DNA from: Thalassospira profundimaris
GTDB lineage: Bacteria; Pseudomonadota; Alphaproteobacteria; Rhodospirillales; Thalassospiraceae
Length of the DNA: 64,000 nucleotides
Reading direction: 5' to 3'
NCBI RefSeq assembly: GCF_003326795.1
Contig: NZ_JPWI01000011.1
Location: 62,001 to 126,000, forward strand
Positions 44,383-55,141 of the stretch are shown one piece after another (position 1 is the first letter of the stretch; every line of letters starts with the position of its first letter). Position numbers and translations under genes: made by a program. Below the pieces are notes generated by a model. The model did no database searches. It saw only the letters and a program-made list of their open reading frames with translations, and was not told where the DNA came from.

Positions 44383-46665
44383 ATGAGCATTCCGTCCGCC
44401 GCAGTCTCAGGTCCGCGACGCCTTTTAAAGCGCGTCCGCGACGTCATGGCTGGTCCGGGGACTGCTGAGGAACGCCTGGGACAGATCGTGACGATCATTG
44501 CTGCTGATATGGTGGCAGAGGTTTGCTCGGTCTATGTCATGCGTGCGGGCGAGGTGCTTGAGCTGTTTGCGACATGTGGTCTGTCCAAAGAGGCCGTCCA
44601 CATGACGCGTCTTCGCGTCGGCGAGGGGATTGTCGGTTTTGTTGCCGCCCATGCCCGCCCGCTGAACCTTAAGGACGCGCAAGGCCATCCCAACTTTGCC
44701 TATCGCCCGGAAACGGGCGAGGAAATCTATCATTCCATGATCGGCGTGCCGATCTTGCGCGGTGGTCGGATCATAGGCGTTCTGGCCGTTCAGAACCGCA
44801 CAGAACGCCTTTATTCCGAGGACGAGCAGGAAGCGCTTGAAAACGTTGCCATGGTGCTGGCCGAAATGGTCGCCGGTGGTGAGCTGGTCAGCCGTGAGGA
44901 ACTGATACCGACCGACGGGATTGCGCTTTTGCCACTGCGTCTTGGCGGTGCGCGTCTGGCACCGGGGATTGGCAAGGGGATTGCCGTTCTTCACGAACCA
45001 CGTATCGTCATTGATCGCATGGTTGCCGAAGACCCCGAAGAGGAACTGACGCGTCTGCGCGAAGCAATGCGCGGACTTCAGAACCATCTCGACAAGATGC
45101 TTGAAGCCGTATCGGGCATTGACGGCATTGATGAGGCCGATGATCCGGGTGACATCCTTGAAGCCTACCGGATGATTGCCCAGGATACCGGCTGGCTGAA
45201 CCGTATTACCGAAGCTGTGCATACCGGCCTGACCGCCGAGGCGGCGGTTCAAAAAGTTCATGACGATACCCGGGCGCGCATGGCGCAGGTTTCAGATCCG
45301 TATTTGCGCGAGCGCTTGCATGATCTTGAAGATCTGGCCAACCGTTTGTTGCAGCACCTTTCGGGACAATATCAGTCCCCGGCATTTGGCGATCTTCCGG
45401 ATGATATCATTCTGGTTGCGCGCAATATCGGTCCGGCAGAGCTTCTTGATTATGACCATACCCGTCTGCGTGGTCTTGCCCTTGAAGAAGGGTCGCATAC
45501 CTCGCATGTGGCGATTGTTGCGCGTGCGCTTGATATTCCGGTTCTGGGCGGGGTCAAGGGCGTTCTCGACAAGGTCGAAGGCGGTGATCCGCTGATTGTC
45601 GATGCCGATAATGCCCAGTTGTTTGTGCGCCCGTCCGAAGATGTGCGTGCCGTGATTGACGGGGCATTACGGGCGCGTGCGGAACGCAAGGCACTTTATG
45701 CCCAGATGCGTGACATGCCCGCGCGCACGACAGACGGAGCCGATATCTCGCTGAATGTGAATGCGGGTCTTTTGATCGATGTTCCCCATGTTGTGGAAAG
45801 CGGTGCGGACGGGATCGGGCTGTACCGGACGGAAATTCCGTTCATGGTGCGCTCGGCCATGCCAGACATCACCGATCAGACGCGCCTTTATGACCGGATA
45901 TTCGAACAGGCCGAAGGTCGTCCTGTCGTATTTCGAACCCTTGATGTCGGCGGTGACAAATTGCTGCCGTATTGGGAGGATATGACAGAGGAAAATCCGG
46001 CAATGGGGTGGCGGTCGATCCGTATTACCCTTGATCGTCCCGCAGTGCTGGTTCATCAGTTGCGCGCATTGATCCGTGCAGGGCATGACCGTGATCTTTA
46101 CATCATGTTCCCGATGATCGCCGAAGTGGCCGAATTTGATCAGGCCAAAGAGCTTCTTGATCATCAGCTCAGGCGTGAAGCTGCGCGCGGCTTTGTGCCG
46201 CGTAAGGTCGAAGTCGGTGCGATGCTTGAAGTCCCGGCTCTTATCTGGCAGGCGCCTGCGTTGCTTGACCGGGTGGATTTCCTGTCTGTCGGGACCAACG
46301 ACCTGTTGCAGTTCATGTTTGCCGCAGATCGTGGCAATCCGCGGATTGAAGGGCGATATGATACGCTTTCACCAAGTGTATTTGCTTTTATGCGGCAATT
46401 GGTGACATTGTGTGACCAGCGGAATGTCCGCCTGACCATTTGTGGTGAAATGGCCGGGCGCCCGCTCGAAGCGATGGCTCTTATCGGTTTGGGAATCAAA
46501 CGATTGTCGATGGCACCTGCCTCTGTCGGTCCTATCAAGGAAATGGTCAGAAGTATGTGCAAGGCTGAAGTTGAACAATATGTTCTGTCGATAATGGGCA
46601 GTTCCACCAGATCGTTGCGTTCGCGTCTTAAGGCTTTCGCAATAGATCATGGTGTAAAACTTTAA
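44383..46665 (+). CDS. ptsP: Phosphoenolpyruvate-protein phosphotransferase PtsP (EI-Ntr)
   Basis: Enzyme I of the nitrogen PTS (760 aa) autophosphorylates from PEP and passes the phosphate to NPr and then EIIA-Ntr, linking nitrogen/carbon state to potassium, cell-cycle or stringent responses. Residues about 20-170 form the N-terminal GAF domain that senses glutamine in relatives. The phospho-His domain has active His375 in EEGSHTSHVAIVAR, and the PEP-binding TIM barrel ends with ICGEMAGRPLEAMALIG. Length is normal for alphaproteobacterial PtsP. ATG 44383. Confidence 0.96.
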   Translation: MSIPSAAVSGPRRLLKRVRDVMAGPGTAEERLGQIVTIIAADMVAEVCSVYVMRAGEVLELFATCGLSKEAVHMTRLRVGEGIVGFVAAHARPLNLKDAQGHPNFAYRPETGEEIYHSMIGVPILRGGRIIGVLAVQNRTERLYSEDEQEALENVAMVLAEMVAGGELVSREELIPTDGIALLPLRLGGARLAPGIGKGIAVLHEPRIVIDRMVAEDPEEELTRLREAMRGLQNHLDKMLEAVSGIDGIDEADDPGDILEAYRMIAQDTGWLNRITEAVHTGLTAEAAVQKVHDDTRARMAQVSDPYLRERLHDLEDLANRLLQHLSGQYQSPAFGDLPDDIILVARNIGPAELLDYDHTRLRGLALEEGSHTSHVAIVARALDIPVLGGVKGVLDKVEGGDPLIVDADNAQLFVRPSEDVRAVIDGALRARAERKALYAQMRDMPARTTDGADISLNVNAGLLIDVPHVVESGADGIGLYRTEIPFMVRSAMPDITDQTRLYDRIFEQAEGRPVVFRTLDVGGDKLLPYWEDMTEENPAMGWRSIRITLDRPAVLVHQLRALIRAGHDRDLYIMFPMIAEVAEFDQAKELLDHQLRREAARGFVPRKVEVGAMLEVPALIWQAPALLDRVDFLSVGTNDLLQFMFAADRGNPRIEGRYDTLSPSVFAFMRQLVTLCDQRNVRLTICGEMAGRPLEAMALIGLGIKRLSMAPASVGPIKEMVRSMCKAEVEQYVLSIMGSSTRSLRSRLKAFAIDHGVKL

Positions 46666-46731
46666 AAAATATCGCTTTTGGTGGGGTAGTCTGCTATTTT
46701 TATTGCTAGATCGTAACGTGGGGGTGCGGAG

Positions 46732-48009
46732 TTGGCGATCAAAAAGCGAAAGGAAGATCATTTGGATGATGAATCCCGTGAACGCCTGCGTTTCAGGCCT
46801 CTTTCAGGGGATATACCATCAAATGATGTCGTGATGGACGCAGAGAATAATCAGTTCGGTGGTGGATCCGCCGACGTCGGAAGCCTGCTTAGGGCGACCC
46901 GTACAGGATTAGGGCAATCTGTCGAAGACGTTTGCCAGATGCTGCGTATTCGTAAAATTTACATCGAAGCCATCGAGAATGGTGACTATTCGGTTTTGCC
47001 AAATGGTCCCTATGGTCTTGGCTTCGTAAAGGCATATGCCGAGCATCTTGGCCTTGACGGGGCCGAAATGATCCGTCGTTTCCGTGAAGAAAGCAATGCG
47101 CCCGCGGTCCGCAGCGAGTTGTCCTTCCCGAAACCGGTTCAGGAAAGCCGTGTGCCCGGTGGGGCCGTGCTGCTGATTGCGGTGATGCTGGGTCTTGGTG
47201 CCTATGGTGGATGGTACTATCTGTCGAGCCAGGGCAAAACCATTGCCGATCTTGTCGATCCGCTGCCAGAACGTCTGGCAAGCTATTCGACAATGGCAAA
47301 TGAACAGTCCGAACCGCGTAATCTTGAAAATGCGGCAGAAGCAAGGGCTGCCGAGGCCGAGGTTCCTGTAACTTCACCGGCTGCTTCGGAGACTGCGGTG
47401 ACGGGGGCATCTGATGCGCCGGTGGCCGCGACCGAAGAAACCGTTGCTCAGGAACCGGTTGTCGAGCCGCAAGCTGCTCCTGCTGCTGAACTTGCCGAAA
47501 CGAACGAGGCACCTGCACCGGTCGTTGCCGAGGAACCCACCGCAGCCGAGCCGGTTGTGACGGAAACCGCCGAGGCACCGGAAGCAACACCAGCACCGGT
47601 TGCAACCCAGACAGCACCCGCTGCAACGCCAGCACCGGCACCTGCGGCACCAAGTGCCGAAGTTGCATCGGTTCCGGCCGCGCCGGACGTTGATGATGCC
47701 GGTGGTGCCCGTGTGTTTGGTGCTGTCAATGTTGATAGCCGGGTGACGATTTCAGCGGTTGAAACCAGCTGGGTCCGTATCCGCGAAGCAGATGGAAATG
47801 TTCTTCTGACCCGGATGCTGACAGCTGGAGACACCTACAAGGTGCCGAATCGTGACGGTTTGAAACTTGAAGTCGGGAATGCCGGTGCGCTGACATACAG
47901 CATCGACGGTGCCGAGGCCAAACCGGTCGGCAATTATGGCGCAGTGATCTCTGATTTCTCGCTTGATGTTGACGATCTGTCGGCCATTGGACAGACAACC
48001 GTTCAGTAG
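46732..48009 (+). CDS. RodZ-like membrane HTH protein
   Basis: A 425-aa bitopic protein. The cytoplasmic Cro/C1-type HTH spans about 48-115 ([25 protein letters not shown] in register), a single membrane segment about 143-164 ([21 protein letters not shown]) and a long Ala/Pro/Glu-rich low-complexity stretch (about 195-320). The periplasmic RodZ-type DUF4115 domain is at about 330-405 ([20 protein letters not shown]). RodZ anchors MreB and shapes the rod. The start is TTG 46732 with GGGGGTGCGGAG upstream. It precedes ispG, a conserved RodZ-IspG pairing seen in proteobacteria. Confidence 0.88.
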   Translation: MAIKKRKEDHLDDESRERLRFRPLSGDIPSNDVVMDAENNQFGGGSADVGSLLRATRTGLGQSVEDVCQMLRIRKIYIEAIENGDYSVLPNGPYGLGFVKAYAEHLGLDGAEMIRRFREESNAPAVRSELSFPKPVQESRVPGGAVLLIAVMLGLGAYGGWYYLSSQGKTIADLVDPLPERLASYSTMANEQSEPRNLENAAEARAAEAEVPVTSPAASETAVTGASDAPVAATEETVAQEPVVEPQAAPAAELAETNEAPAPVVAEEPTAAEPVVTETAEAPEATPAPVATQTAPAATPAPAPAAPSAEVASVPAAPDVDDAGGARVFGAVNVDSRVTISAVETSWVRIREADGNVLLTRMLTAGDTYKVPNRDGLKLEVGNAGALTYSIDGAEAKPVGNYGAVISDFSLDVDDLSAIGQTTVQ

Positions 48010-48050
48010 GTTTTTCGCCAGCAAGACGGCACTCGGAACCGAATAAATGC

Positions 48051-48079
48051 AAAAGGCGGCCCCACGGGTCGCCTTTTTC
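48051..48079 (+). terminator. Terminator after the rodZ-like gene
   Basis: AAAAGGCGGCCC pairs with GGGTCGCCTTTT (one wobble, loop CAC), followed by TTTTTCG. It lies about 40 bp after the stop. Confidence 0.8.
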
Positions 48080-48188
48080 GTGTCAGATATGCGAAATCTG
48101 GCTGAAAATCTGTCAGGCAACGGTTTCTAATCTGTGTCTGATAAGCTATATACACCCCCAAGACATCTTGAACATTTTGGAACCGGAA

Positions 48189-49313
48189 ATGAGCGTCCGC
48201 CCATATCGCGATATTGAACGCCGCCAAAGCCGCAAAATCCGTGTTGGTAATGTGGAAGTTGGTGGAGATGCACCGATCTCTGTGCAGTCGATGACCAATA
48301 CCCTGACCACCGATGTGAACGCGACAGTCGCGCAGATCCTTCGTCTGGAAGAAGCCGGTGCGGATATCGTTCGTGTATCCTGCCCGGATCAGGAGTCAAC
48401 GGCGGCCCTGAAAGACATCATCAAACAGGTGCATGTCCCGATCGTTGCCGATATCCATTTCCATTACAAACGTGCCATCGAGGCTGCAGAAGCCGGCGCG
48501 GCCTGTCTTCGTATCAATCCGGGTAATATCGGATCGACCGAGCGTGTGCGCGAAGTCGTCAAGGCCGCCAAGGATCATGGCTGTTCGATGCGTATTGGTG
48601 TGAATGCCGGGTCGCTTGAGAAGGAACTTCTGGAACGCTATGGCGAACCATGCCCGGAAGCCATGGTCGAAAGCGCGCTTAATCACGCCAAAATTCTTGA
48701 AGATCAGGATTTCCGCGAATTCAAGATTTCTGTCAAGGCATCGGATGTGTTCCTGGCGGTTGCCGCCTATTACGGCCTTGCCGAGGCATGTGACTATCCG
48801 CTGCATCTTGGCATTACCGAGGCCGGTGGTCTGCGTGGTGGTACGGTCAAATCATCCATCGGCATGGGGAACCTTCTTTGGGCGGGGATTGGCGATACGC
48901 TGCGTGTATCGCTTTCGGCTGATCCGGTTGAGGAAATCCATGTCGGGTTTGATATTCTGAAATCGCTTGGTCTGCGGACCCGTGGCGTTCAGATCATTTC
49001 CTGTCCGTCATGTGCACGACAGGGCTTTAACGTGGTTGATACCGTGGCCGAGCTTGAAAAGCGTCTTGCCCATATCTCGACCCCGATTTCGCTATCTATC
49101 ATTGGCTGTATCGTCAATGGTCCGGGCGAAGCCCGCGAGACCGATATCGGTCTGACCGGCGGTGGTGGTGGAAATCACAAGATGTATATCTCAGGCCGTC
49201 CCGATCATAATATCAGCACCGAAAAGATGGTCGACCACATCGTCGAACTGGTCGAGGAACGTGCTGCCAAGATCGAAGCCGAAGAAGCTGCAAAACAGAC
49301 CGCAGCGGAATAG
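48189..49313 (+). CDS. ispG: 4-hydroxy-3-methylbut-2-enyl diphosphate synthase (flavodoxin), IspG
   Basis: IspG (374 aa) converts MEcPP to HMBPP in the MEP isoprenoid pathway, using a 4Fe-4S cluster. The cluster cysteines are in [13 protein letters not shown] and [14 protein letters not shown]; the N-terminal TIM-like domain opens [16 protein letters not shown] and [19 protein letters not shown] 48189 is preferred over TTG 48168, seven codons earlier, because the first codons match the usual start and GGAA is nearby. A C-terminal charged tail (about 355-374) is unremarkable. Confidence 0.95.
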   Translation: MSVRPYRDIERRQSRKIRVGNVEVGGDAPISVQSMTNTLTTDVNATVAQILRLEEAGADIVRVSCPDQESTAALKDIIKQVHVPIVADIHFHYKRAIEAAEAGAACLRINPGNIGSTERVREVVKAAKDHGCSMRIGVNAGSLEKELLERYGEPCPEAMVESALNHAKILEDQDFREFKISVKASDVFLAVAAYYGLAEACDYPLHLGITEAGGLRGGTVKSSIGMGNLLWAGIGDTLRVSLSADPVEEIHVGFDILKSLGLRTRGVQIISCPSCARQGFNVVDTVAELEKRLAHISTPISLSIIGCIVNGPGEARETDIGLTGGGGGNHKMYISGRPDHNISTEKMVDHIVELVEERAAKIEAEEAAKQTAAE

Positions 49314-49336
49314 CAACGCTGTATTGATCAATTTTG

Positions 49337-49367
49337 GCTTTCCGCTACATCGGCGGAAAGCTATTTT
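49337..49367 (+). terminator. Intrinsic terminator of ispG
   Basis: A perfect 9-bp stem (GCTTTCCGC / GCGGAAAGC, loop of 7) is followed by TATTTTC. It starts 24 bp after the stop codon. Confidence 0.75.
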
Positions 49368-49442
49368 CATGTTCACATGAATTTGCGCATGCTGGATTTT
49401 TAGCGCAAATATCTGGAATTCAAGTTAGATCGGAGACCCAAA

Positions 49443-50684
49443 GTGGCATCGCTTCAACCCGTCCGTGGTACGCACGACCTTCTGCCAGAACAGAACCGTC
49501 TGCAAGATTACATCGCGAATACTGCACGCGAAATCGGCGAGTTGTATGGCTACTATCGCATGACCACGCCGATCTTTGAATTTACCGAGGTCTTTGCCCG
49601 TACCCTTGGCGATACGTCCGACGTTGTGACCAAGGAAATGTACACCTTTGAAGATCGCGGCGGCGAACAGATCACCTTGCGTCCCGAAGGAACAGCAGGC
49701 ATTGCACGTGCCTATATCTCAAACGGCATGCAGCAGATGTCGCCGGTCAAGGTCAGCTATTATGGCCCCATGTTCCGCTATGAACGCCCGCAGAAAGGCC
49801 GTCAGCGCCAGTTCCACCAGATCGGTGCCGAGCTTCTTGGCGTTGAACAGGTTGCCGGCGATATCGAGATGATTGGCTATGGTGCGCATATCCTGAAGCG
49901 CCTTGGTCTGTGGGACGATATCACGCTTGAACTCAATACCCTTGGTGATCCCGAAAGCCGTGCGGCCTATCGCGATGTGCTGGTCGAATATTTCAAGGGC
50001 CATTTTGACAAGCTGTCCGAAGACAGCCGGGCGCGTCTTGAAAAGAACCCGCTGCGTATTCTTGATTCCAAGGATGAAGGCGACCGTGAACTGGTGGCAA
50101 ATGCGCCGTTGTTCTCGGAGTATCTGAATGAGCACAGCAAGGAATTCTTCAAGGGCCTGACCGGTGGTCTGGGTGACATCGGGATCGGCTATGAGCTGAA
50201 CCCGCGTCTGGTGCGTGGTCTGGATTACTATTGCCACACCTGCTTTGAATTCACCACCAACACCCTTGGCGCACAGGGCACGGTGATGGCCGGTGGCCGT
50301 TATGACGGTCTGATTTCGACCATGGGCGGTCCGCAGACTGCCGGTGTTGGCTGGGCCGCGGGTGTTGAACGTCTTGCCCTTATGGTCGGTGAAGCACCGG
50401 CGGGCGCACGCCCGGTTGCCCTGATCCCGATGGGGGATGCCGCCGAGGCAAAATGTCGCACGCTGGCCCAGACCCTGCGTGAAGCAGGTATTGCGGTCGA
50501 GCTTGGCTATTCCGGAAATATGAAGAAACGCATGAAGCGCGCCGACAAGGCAAATGCCAGCCGTGCTGTCATCCTTGGTGATGATGAACTGGCCAAGGGT
50601 GTCGCCCAGTTGCGTGATCTTGATAGCGGCGAGCAGCAGGAAGTTGCGCTTGATCAGCTTGCAGATGTGATCGGCAAAAAGTGA
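49443..50684 (+). CDS. hisS: Histidyl-tRNA synthetase
   Basis: HisS (413 aa) charges tRNA-His. Class II motifs are present: QPVRGTHDLLPEQNRLQDY, motif 2 around YGPMFRYERPQKGRQRQFHQ, and the histidine-specific block LVRGLDYYCHTCFEF. The C-terminal anticodon-binding domain (about 320-413) ends near QLRDLDSGEQQEV. The start is GTG 49443, with GGAGA upstream. It is followed 8 bp on by hemA. Confidence 0.97.
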   Translation: MASLQPVRGTHDLLPEQNRLQDYIANTAREIGELYGYYRMTTPIFEFTEVFARTLGDTSDVVTKEMYTFEDRGGEQITLRPEGTAGIARAYISNGMQQMSPVKVSYYGPMFRYERPQKGRQRQFHQIGAELLGVEQVAGDIEMIGYGAHILKRLGLWDDITLELNTLGDPESRAAYRDVLVEYFKGHFDKLSEDSRARLEKNPLRILDSKDEGDRELVANAPLFSEYLNEHSKEFFKGLTGGLGDIGIGYELNPRLVRGLDYYCHTCFEFTTNTLGAQGTVMAGGRYDGLISTMGGPQTAGVGWAAGVERLALMVGEAPAGARPVALIPMGDAAEAKCRTLAQTLREAGIAVELGYSGNMKKRMKRADKANASRAVILGDDELAKGVAQLRDLDSGEQQEVALDQLADVIGKK

Positions 50685-50691
50685 GAGCGGT

Positions 50692-52038
50692 GTGACAGAC
50701 GGACCAACGCATGAGGATGCCGGAGATTGGCCGCTTGATCGCCTGATGGTGATCGGCACCAATCATCGGCGCTCAAGCGAGGATACCAGAGACCGTCTGT
50801 TCATTGACGAAGCCCGCCTGCCACAGTTTCTTGCCGCAATCGAGCAAGCCCGACTGGGGCAGGCCGTTGTCGTTTCAACCTGCAACCGCACCGAGGTTCA
50901 TCTTCTGGCGTCCGAGGCCGAGCGGGGGCGTGAACGTCTGATTGATCTGATGTCGCTTTGGGGCGATATCGACCGGGACCAGCTGGCAAGCGAACTTTAT
51001 ATCCGGTCCGGTCGTGATGCGCTTCGCCACATGTTTGCTGTGGCGGCGTCGCTTGACAGTCTGGTGATTGGTGAGCCCGAAGTCTTCGGGCAGGTCAAGG
51101 ATGCGCACCGCATTGCGCGCAAGCATGAACTTGTCGGGCGTGAGCTGGAACTGGTCTATCAGACCGCCTATGCGATTGCCAAAAAGGTCAGAAGCCAGAC
51201 CGGTATCGGGCAGGGAGCGGTATCCATCGCCGCAGCAGCGCAATCTGTAGCCCGGGATCTGCATGGTGATCTTAGGGATTGCACGCTGTTGCTCGCCGGG
51301 GCCGGGGATATGGGCGAACTGATCGCCGCATCGCTTGCCGAGCGCGGTATTGGTCGCATTCTTGTGACAGACCGCCTGACCGCAAGGGCACGTTTGGTGG
51401 CGCGCAGGCTTGATTGCCACTGGTCGGAAATGGATGATCTTGACCGGCTTCTGGCCGAGGCTGATCTGGTTCTGACCGCTGGCGGGTCGCGGCGCTACAT
51501 GATCGACAAGGAACGGGCGCATGCGGCGGTCAAACGCCGTCGGTTCCGTCCGGTGCTGATGATTGATACCGCCGTTCCCGGCGATATCGATCCGCAGGTT
51601 GATGAAATTGATGAAGTGTTCTTTTACCGGATCGAGGATCTGGAAAAGATCGCGGCCGAGGGCCGTGGCGGACGCGAGGAAAAGGCTGATGAAGCCTGGA
51701 GGCTGATTGAAGCCGAACTTGACGGTTTTGTCCGCGACCGGGCCCAGCGTGCGGCAGTGCCAGCGATTGCCGATTTGCGCAGGCGGTTCGAAGCCGTGCG
51801 CGAAGATGCGCTGCGCGAAAGTCATGGTGATGCAGAAAAGGCGACCCGATTGCTGATCAATCGTCTTTTGCATACACCGACCCAGGCCCTGAAAGATTTG
51901 GCGACGACAACAGACGGTGCAGGCACCGTGGAATGGGTGAAAGCCCAGAAACTGTTGGCGCGTCTGTTTGAACTTGATGATAAACCGCTTGCCGGTCATA
52001 CCGACCCGGGCGATCCCGAACAGGAGAATAAAGAGTGA
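50692..52038 (+). CDS. hemA: Glutamyl-tRNA reductase
   Basis: This enzyme (448 aa) reduces glutamyl-tRNA to glutamate-1-semialdehyde with NADPH, the first step of the C5 route to 5-aminolevulinate and heme. The catalytic Cys64 lies in [10 protein letters not shown]. The NADPH domain contains [18 protein letters not shown], and [14 protein letters not shown] and [12 protein letters not shown] are family blocks; a dimerisation helix follows (about 330-430). Most alphaproteobacteria use the single-step ALA synthase (also called hemA) instead, so this gene is notable. The start is GTG 50692; its stop overlaps the prfA start (GTGA). Confidence 0.93.
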   Translation: MTDGPTHEDAGDWPLDRLMVIGTNHRRSSEDTRDRLFIDEARLPQFLAAIEQARLGQAVVVSTCNRTEVHLLASEAERGRERLIDLMSLWGDIDRDQLASELYIRSGRDALRHMFAVAASLDSLVIGEPEVFGQVKDAHRIARKHELVGRELELVYQTAYAIAKKVRSQTGIGQGAVSIAAAAQSVARDLHGDLRDCTLLLAGAGDMGELIAASLAERGIGRILVTDRLTARARLVARRLDCHWSEMDDLDRLLAEADLVLTAGGSRRYMIDKERAHAAVKRRRFRPVLMIDTAVPGDIDPQVDEIDEVFFYRIEDLEKIAAEGRGGREEKADEAWRLIEAELDGFVRDRAQRAAVPAIADLRRRFEAVREDALRESHGDAEKATRLLINRLLHTPTQALKDLATTTDGAGTVEWVKAQKLLARLFELDDKPLAGHTDPGDPEQENKE

Positions 52039-53117
52039 GTTTGGACCTTGGTAAACTTGAAGGCGTTGTACGCCGGTTCGACGAACTCAATGCGCTTCTT
52101 TCCAGTGGCGAACTGGATGGCGACGGCTTTGCCAAAATGTCGCGTGAACATGCGGAACTGGCGCCGGTGGTCGAGGCGATTGACGCCTATAAGCGTCTTT
52201 TAAGCAATCTTGAAGAGGCCGAGGAAATTCTGGCCGATACGTCCGGTGATCGCGAGATGCGCGAAATGGCCGAAGTCGAGAAATATGAAATTCTCGAAAA
52301 GCTTCCTGATGCCGAACGTCAGATGAAGCTGATGCTGATCCCGAAAGACAGCGCAGACACCAAAAACGCCATTCTTGAAATTCGTGCGGGGACGGGCGGC
52401 GAGGAAGCAGCCCTGTTTGCCGCCGATCTTTACCGCATGTATCAGCGTTATGCCGAAAACCGCGGCTGGAAGTTCGAACAGATGGATGCCAGCGAAAATG
52501 ATCTTGGCGGCTTTAAGGAAGTCATCGTCAACGTATCGGGCACCGACGTTTTTGCGCGTTTGAAGTTCGAAAGTGGTGTGCATCGCGTTCAGCGTGTTCC
52601 GGTAACCGAGGGCGGCGGGCGTATCCACACATCTGCCGCCACCGTTGCTGTTCTGCCCGAGGCCGAGGAAGTTGATATCCGCATCGATCCAAAAGATCTG
52701 CGTATTGATACCTATCGATCCCAGGGGGCTGGTGGTCAGCACGTTAACACCACCGATAGTGCGGTGCGCATCACCCACATTCCGACCGGTGTTGTCGCGG
52801 CCAGCCAGGAAGCAAAATCGCAGCACAAGAACAAGGAAAAGGCGATGAAGATGCTGCTTTCGCGCCTGTATGATCAGGAACGTGAAAGCAAGGACAGCGC
52901 GCGTGCGGCTGACCGTAAATCACAGGTCGGTTCGGGGGATCGTTCGGAACGTATCCGCACCTATAACTTCCCGCAGGGTCGTGTTTCGGATCATCGTATT
53001 AACCTCACACTTTATCGTCTTGATGACTTCATTGCGGGTGGTCCGTCGGTGGATGAAATGATTGATGCCCTGATTGCCGAAGAACAGGCCCAGAAACTGG
53101 CCGAGATCGAAGGGTAA
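52035..53117 (+). CDS. prfA: Peptide chain release factor 1
   Basis: RF1 (360 aa) reads UAA and UAG stops. The universal GGQ is at 233-235 ([17 protein letters not shown]), the anticodon-like tripeptide is PVT ([16 protein letters not shown]), matching RF1 and not RF2. The GTG at 52035 overlaps the hemA stop; prmC follows 2 bp later. hemA-prfA-prmC is the gene order of the E. coli operon, with hisS placed in front here. Confidence 0.97.
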   Translation: MSLDLGKLEGVVRRFDELNALLSSGELDGDGFAKMSREHAELAPVVEAIDAYKRLLSNLEEAEEILADTSGDREMREMAEVEKYEILEKLPDAERQMKLMLIPKDSADTKNAILEIRAGTGGEEAALFAADLYRMYQRYAENRGWKFEQMDASENDLGGFKEVIVNVSGTDVFARLKFESGVHRVQRVPVTEGGGRIHTSAATVAVLPEAEEVDIRIDPKDLRIDTYRSQGAGGQHVNTTDSAVRITHIPTGVVAASQEAKSQHKNKEKAMKMLLSRLYDQERESKDSARAADRKSQVGSGDRSERIRTYNFPQGRVSDHRINLTLYRLDDFIAGGPSVDEMIDALIAEEQAQKLAEIEG

Positions 53118-53119
53118 GC

Positions 53120-54022
53120 ATGTCAGTGCAAACTGCATCAACACTTGGTGGTCTGATGGCTGAGGGCGTTGCAGCTCTTGATGCTGCGGGGATCGAGAAT
53201 GCCCGGATGGATGCGCGCATTTTGCTTGCACGTGCCGCCGGTGTTGATGGTGGTCGCATTTCGGCATGGCCCGAAGACGAAGTATCGGACTCAAAAGCCG
53301 CGATCTTTCGCGATATGATTGCGCGTCGCATCGGTCATGAACCGGTCGGGCGGATTTTGGGTGAACGTGATTTCTGGCGGCATACCTTTAAACTCGCGCC
53401 TGATACACTTGAACCGCGGCCCGATAGCGAAACGCTTGTCGAATGGGCAATTGATTTCCTTGAAGATAACGACGCGCCACGGATCGTTGATTTCGGGACC
53501 GGGACAGGATGTTTGTTGTTGTCCGCTATTGGTGATCTTCCCGGGGCAACCGGGATCGGGCTTGATATCAGCGAAGGGGCGGTTGCCTGTGCGCAGGAAA
53601 ATGCCAAAGCCCTTGATCTGGACAGCCAGGTCGTATTTCGGGTCTCGGATTGGGATAGTGCCCTTGATGACTGCGAGCGCGCCGAGGGATTTGATCTTGT
53701 GATGTCCAATCCGCCCTATATCACACAGGCGGAAATGGAAACGCTGTCACCCGAAGTTCGGAAGTTTGATCCACGTCGCGCACTGACGGACGAAGGTGAC
53801 GGATTGGCGGCCTATCGGGTGTTGTCACAGGTGGCATTCGATCTGGCCAGGCCCGGTGGATTTGTGATCTTCGAAATCGGACGCGGGCAGGAAAAAGACG
53901 TCGGCCAGCTGCTGGTCGAGGCCGGATTTGTTGGCGTCGAATATCGTGAAGACCTTGGCGGAATTGTTCGCTGCGTAGCAGCAAAGAAAACCCGTTGTTC
54001 CGTCGGGCGGTGCGTAATCTGA
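53120..54022 (+). CDS. prmC: Peptide chain release factor N5-glutamine methyltransferase PrmC
   Basis: PrmC (300 aa) methylates the glutamine of the GGQ motif of RF1 and RF2, raising release efficiency. The SAM motif is IVDFGTGTGCLLLSAI and the substrate-binding NPPY sits at 197-200 (VMSNPPYITQAEM). The N-terminal helical domain (about 10-100) carries VGRILGERDFW. It is translationally tied to prfA, with a 2-bp gap. A short tail (RCSVGRCVI) is unusual but plausible. Confidence 0.95.
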   Translation: MSVQTASTLGGLMAEGVAALDAAGIENARMDARILLARAAGVDGGRISAWPEDEVSDSKAAIFRDMIARRIGHEPVGRILGERDFWRHTFKLAPDTLEPRPDSETLVEWAIDFLEDNDAPRIVDFGTGTGCLLLSAIGDLPGATGIGLDISEGAVACAQENAKALDLDSQVVFRVSDWDSALDDCERAEGFDLVMSNPPYITQAEMETLSPEVRKFDPRRALTDEGDGLAAYRVLSQVAFDLARPGGFVIFEIGRGQEKDVGQLLVEAGFVGVEYREDLGGIVRCVAAKKTRCSVGRCVI

Positions 54023-54313
54023 GTTTTGCGTCGCTGTGATGTAAAAAAAGCGATTGGCAATGAAAAAAACAGTTGGAATAACAGATCAAGCCATATAGGT
54101 TGGTTTTAACGGGCCGGGTGCCCGACGCGCTTATGAAAGCGCCGTGTTCCCCAGTAAACAGTCAACAATCTCCGTTCCTTTGATGGTTCTCGGCAGGTTT
54201 GTGTAGTTGCCGTTTGACCGGTGCTGTTTAGCGGGAAATATGTTTTTCAGACGGAGTGGTTCCGGGGCCGATGATGCCACCGGATTGTCCTTCAACACCA
54301 AAGTCATGTTGAT
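54023..54313. other. 291-bp intergenic region before the DUF4167 gene
   Basis: No gene is supported. It contains A-rich runs after prmC and a small GCGCTT/AAGCGC hairpin near 54127-54143 that might end the prmC transcript. Promoter elements for the DUF4167 gene are presumed here. Confidence 0.4.
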
Positions 54314-55111
54314 ATGAGAAATAACAATAAACGTCCGCGCGGACGGCAACAGTCTAACAAACGTCCAGTTAATCCAAAATTCCAGAATTTTGACAGTAAT
54401 GGACCGGATGGTCGTGTTCGCGGGAACGCGCAGCAGGTCTATGAAAAATACATTTCGCTCGCCAAGGATTGCACCGACGATCCTGTACTTGCGGAAAACT
54501 TCTATCAGCACGCTGAACATTACCACCGCATTCTTCAGGCGGCTCAGGAATGGGAAAACCAGCGTCGCGAAGAGCGTGGCGGCGATAACCGCCCGCGCAA
54601 TAACCGCGGAAACCGCGATGATCGTACAGATGACCAGTCCGGTCAGAGTGACGATGCGCAGACTGAAAACACCGAGAGTGCAGACAACATGTCTGATGAT
54701 AACGGTGTAGACCAGTCTGACGGCGAAACCACGGCAAGCGAAAACACTGACACTGCATCCGCAGATGATGGTGAAGACAAGCCGAGACGCAACCCGCGTA
54801 CACGCCGTACCGATGGTCGCGCAACCGGTCGTGGTCGCCCGCGCAAATCCGAAAGCGGTGATGCGGTTGCTGCCGACAGCACCCCGGCCCCGGCTCCGGC
54901 GGCAGATGCCGCTGGTGATGATGCACCTGCTGATGCCGACACGGCAGAGCAGGGTGACGACGGTGAAAAGAAACCGCGTCGCGCATCAAGTGCAACTTCG
55001 CGTACGCGTGGTCGTCATCCGACCGCACGCCGCGGACGCAGCCGTGCTGCCGGTCGTGATGATGAAGAAGCCGTTTCTTCGGACGAGGGATCGGAGCCGG
55101 TATCGGCCTGA
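54314..55111 (+). CDS. DUF4167 protein, disordered nucleic-acid-binding-like
   Basis: A 265-aa basic/acidic protein. The conserved DUF4167 domain is at about 30-90: RGNAQQVYEKYISLAKD, then DPVLAENFYQHAEHYHRIL. The rest is low complexity, with alternating acidic (about 105-155, 190-218) and basic (about 156-178, 219-248) blocks. The stretch GRGRPRK at 172-178 matches the AT-hook core (GRP between basic residues), and RRGRSRAAGR at 239-248 is a second basic RG-rich block. RNA or DNA binding is likely; the biological role is unknown. The ATG at 54314 has GATATGAG-like spacing and weak SD. Confidence 0.85.
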   Translation: MRNNNKRPRGRQQSNKRPVNPKFQNFDSNGPDGRVRGNAQQVYEKYISLAKDCTDDPVLAENFYQHAEHYHRILQAAQEWENQRREERGGDNRPRNNRGNRDDRTDDQSGQSDDAQTENTESADNMSDDNGVDQSDGETTASENTDTASADDGEDKPRRNPRTRRTDGRATGRGRPRKSESGDAVAADSTPAPAPAADAAGDDAPADADTAEQGDDGEKKPRRASSATSRTRGRHPTARRGRSRAAGRDDEEAVSSDEGSEPVSA

Positions 55112-55141
55112 TCGCGTCATATCGCCCGTCTCAACATGACA

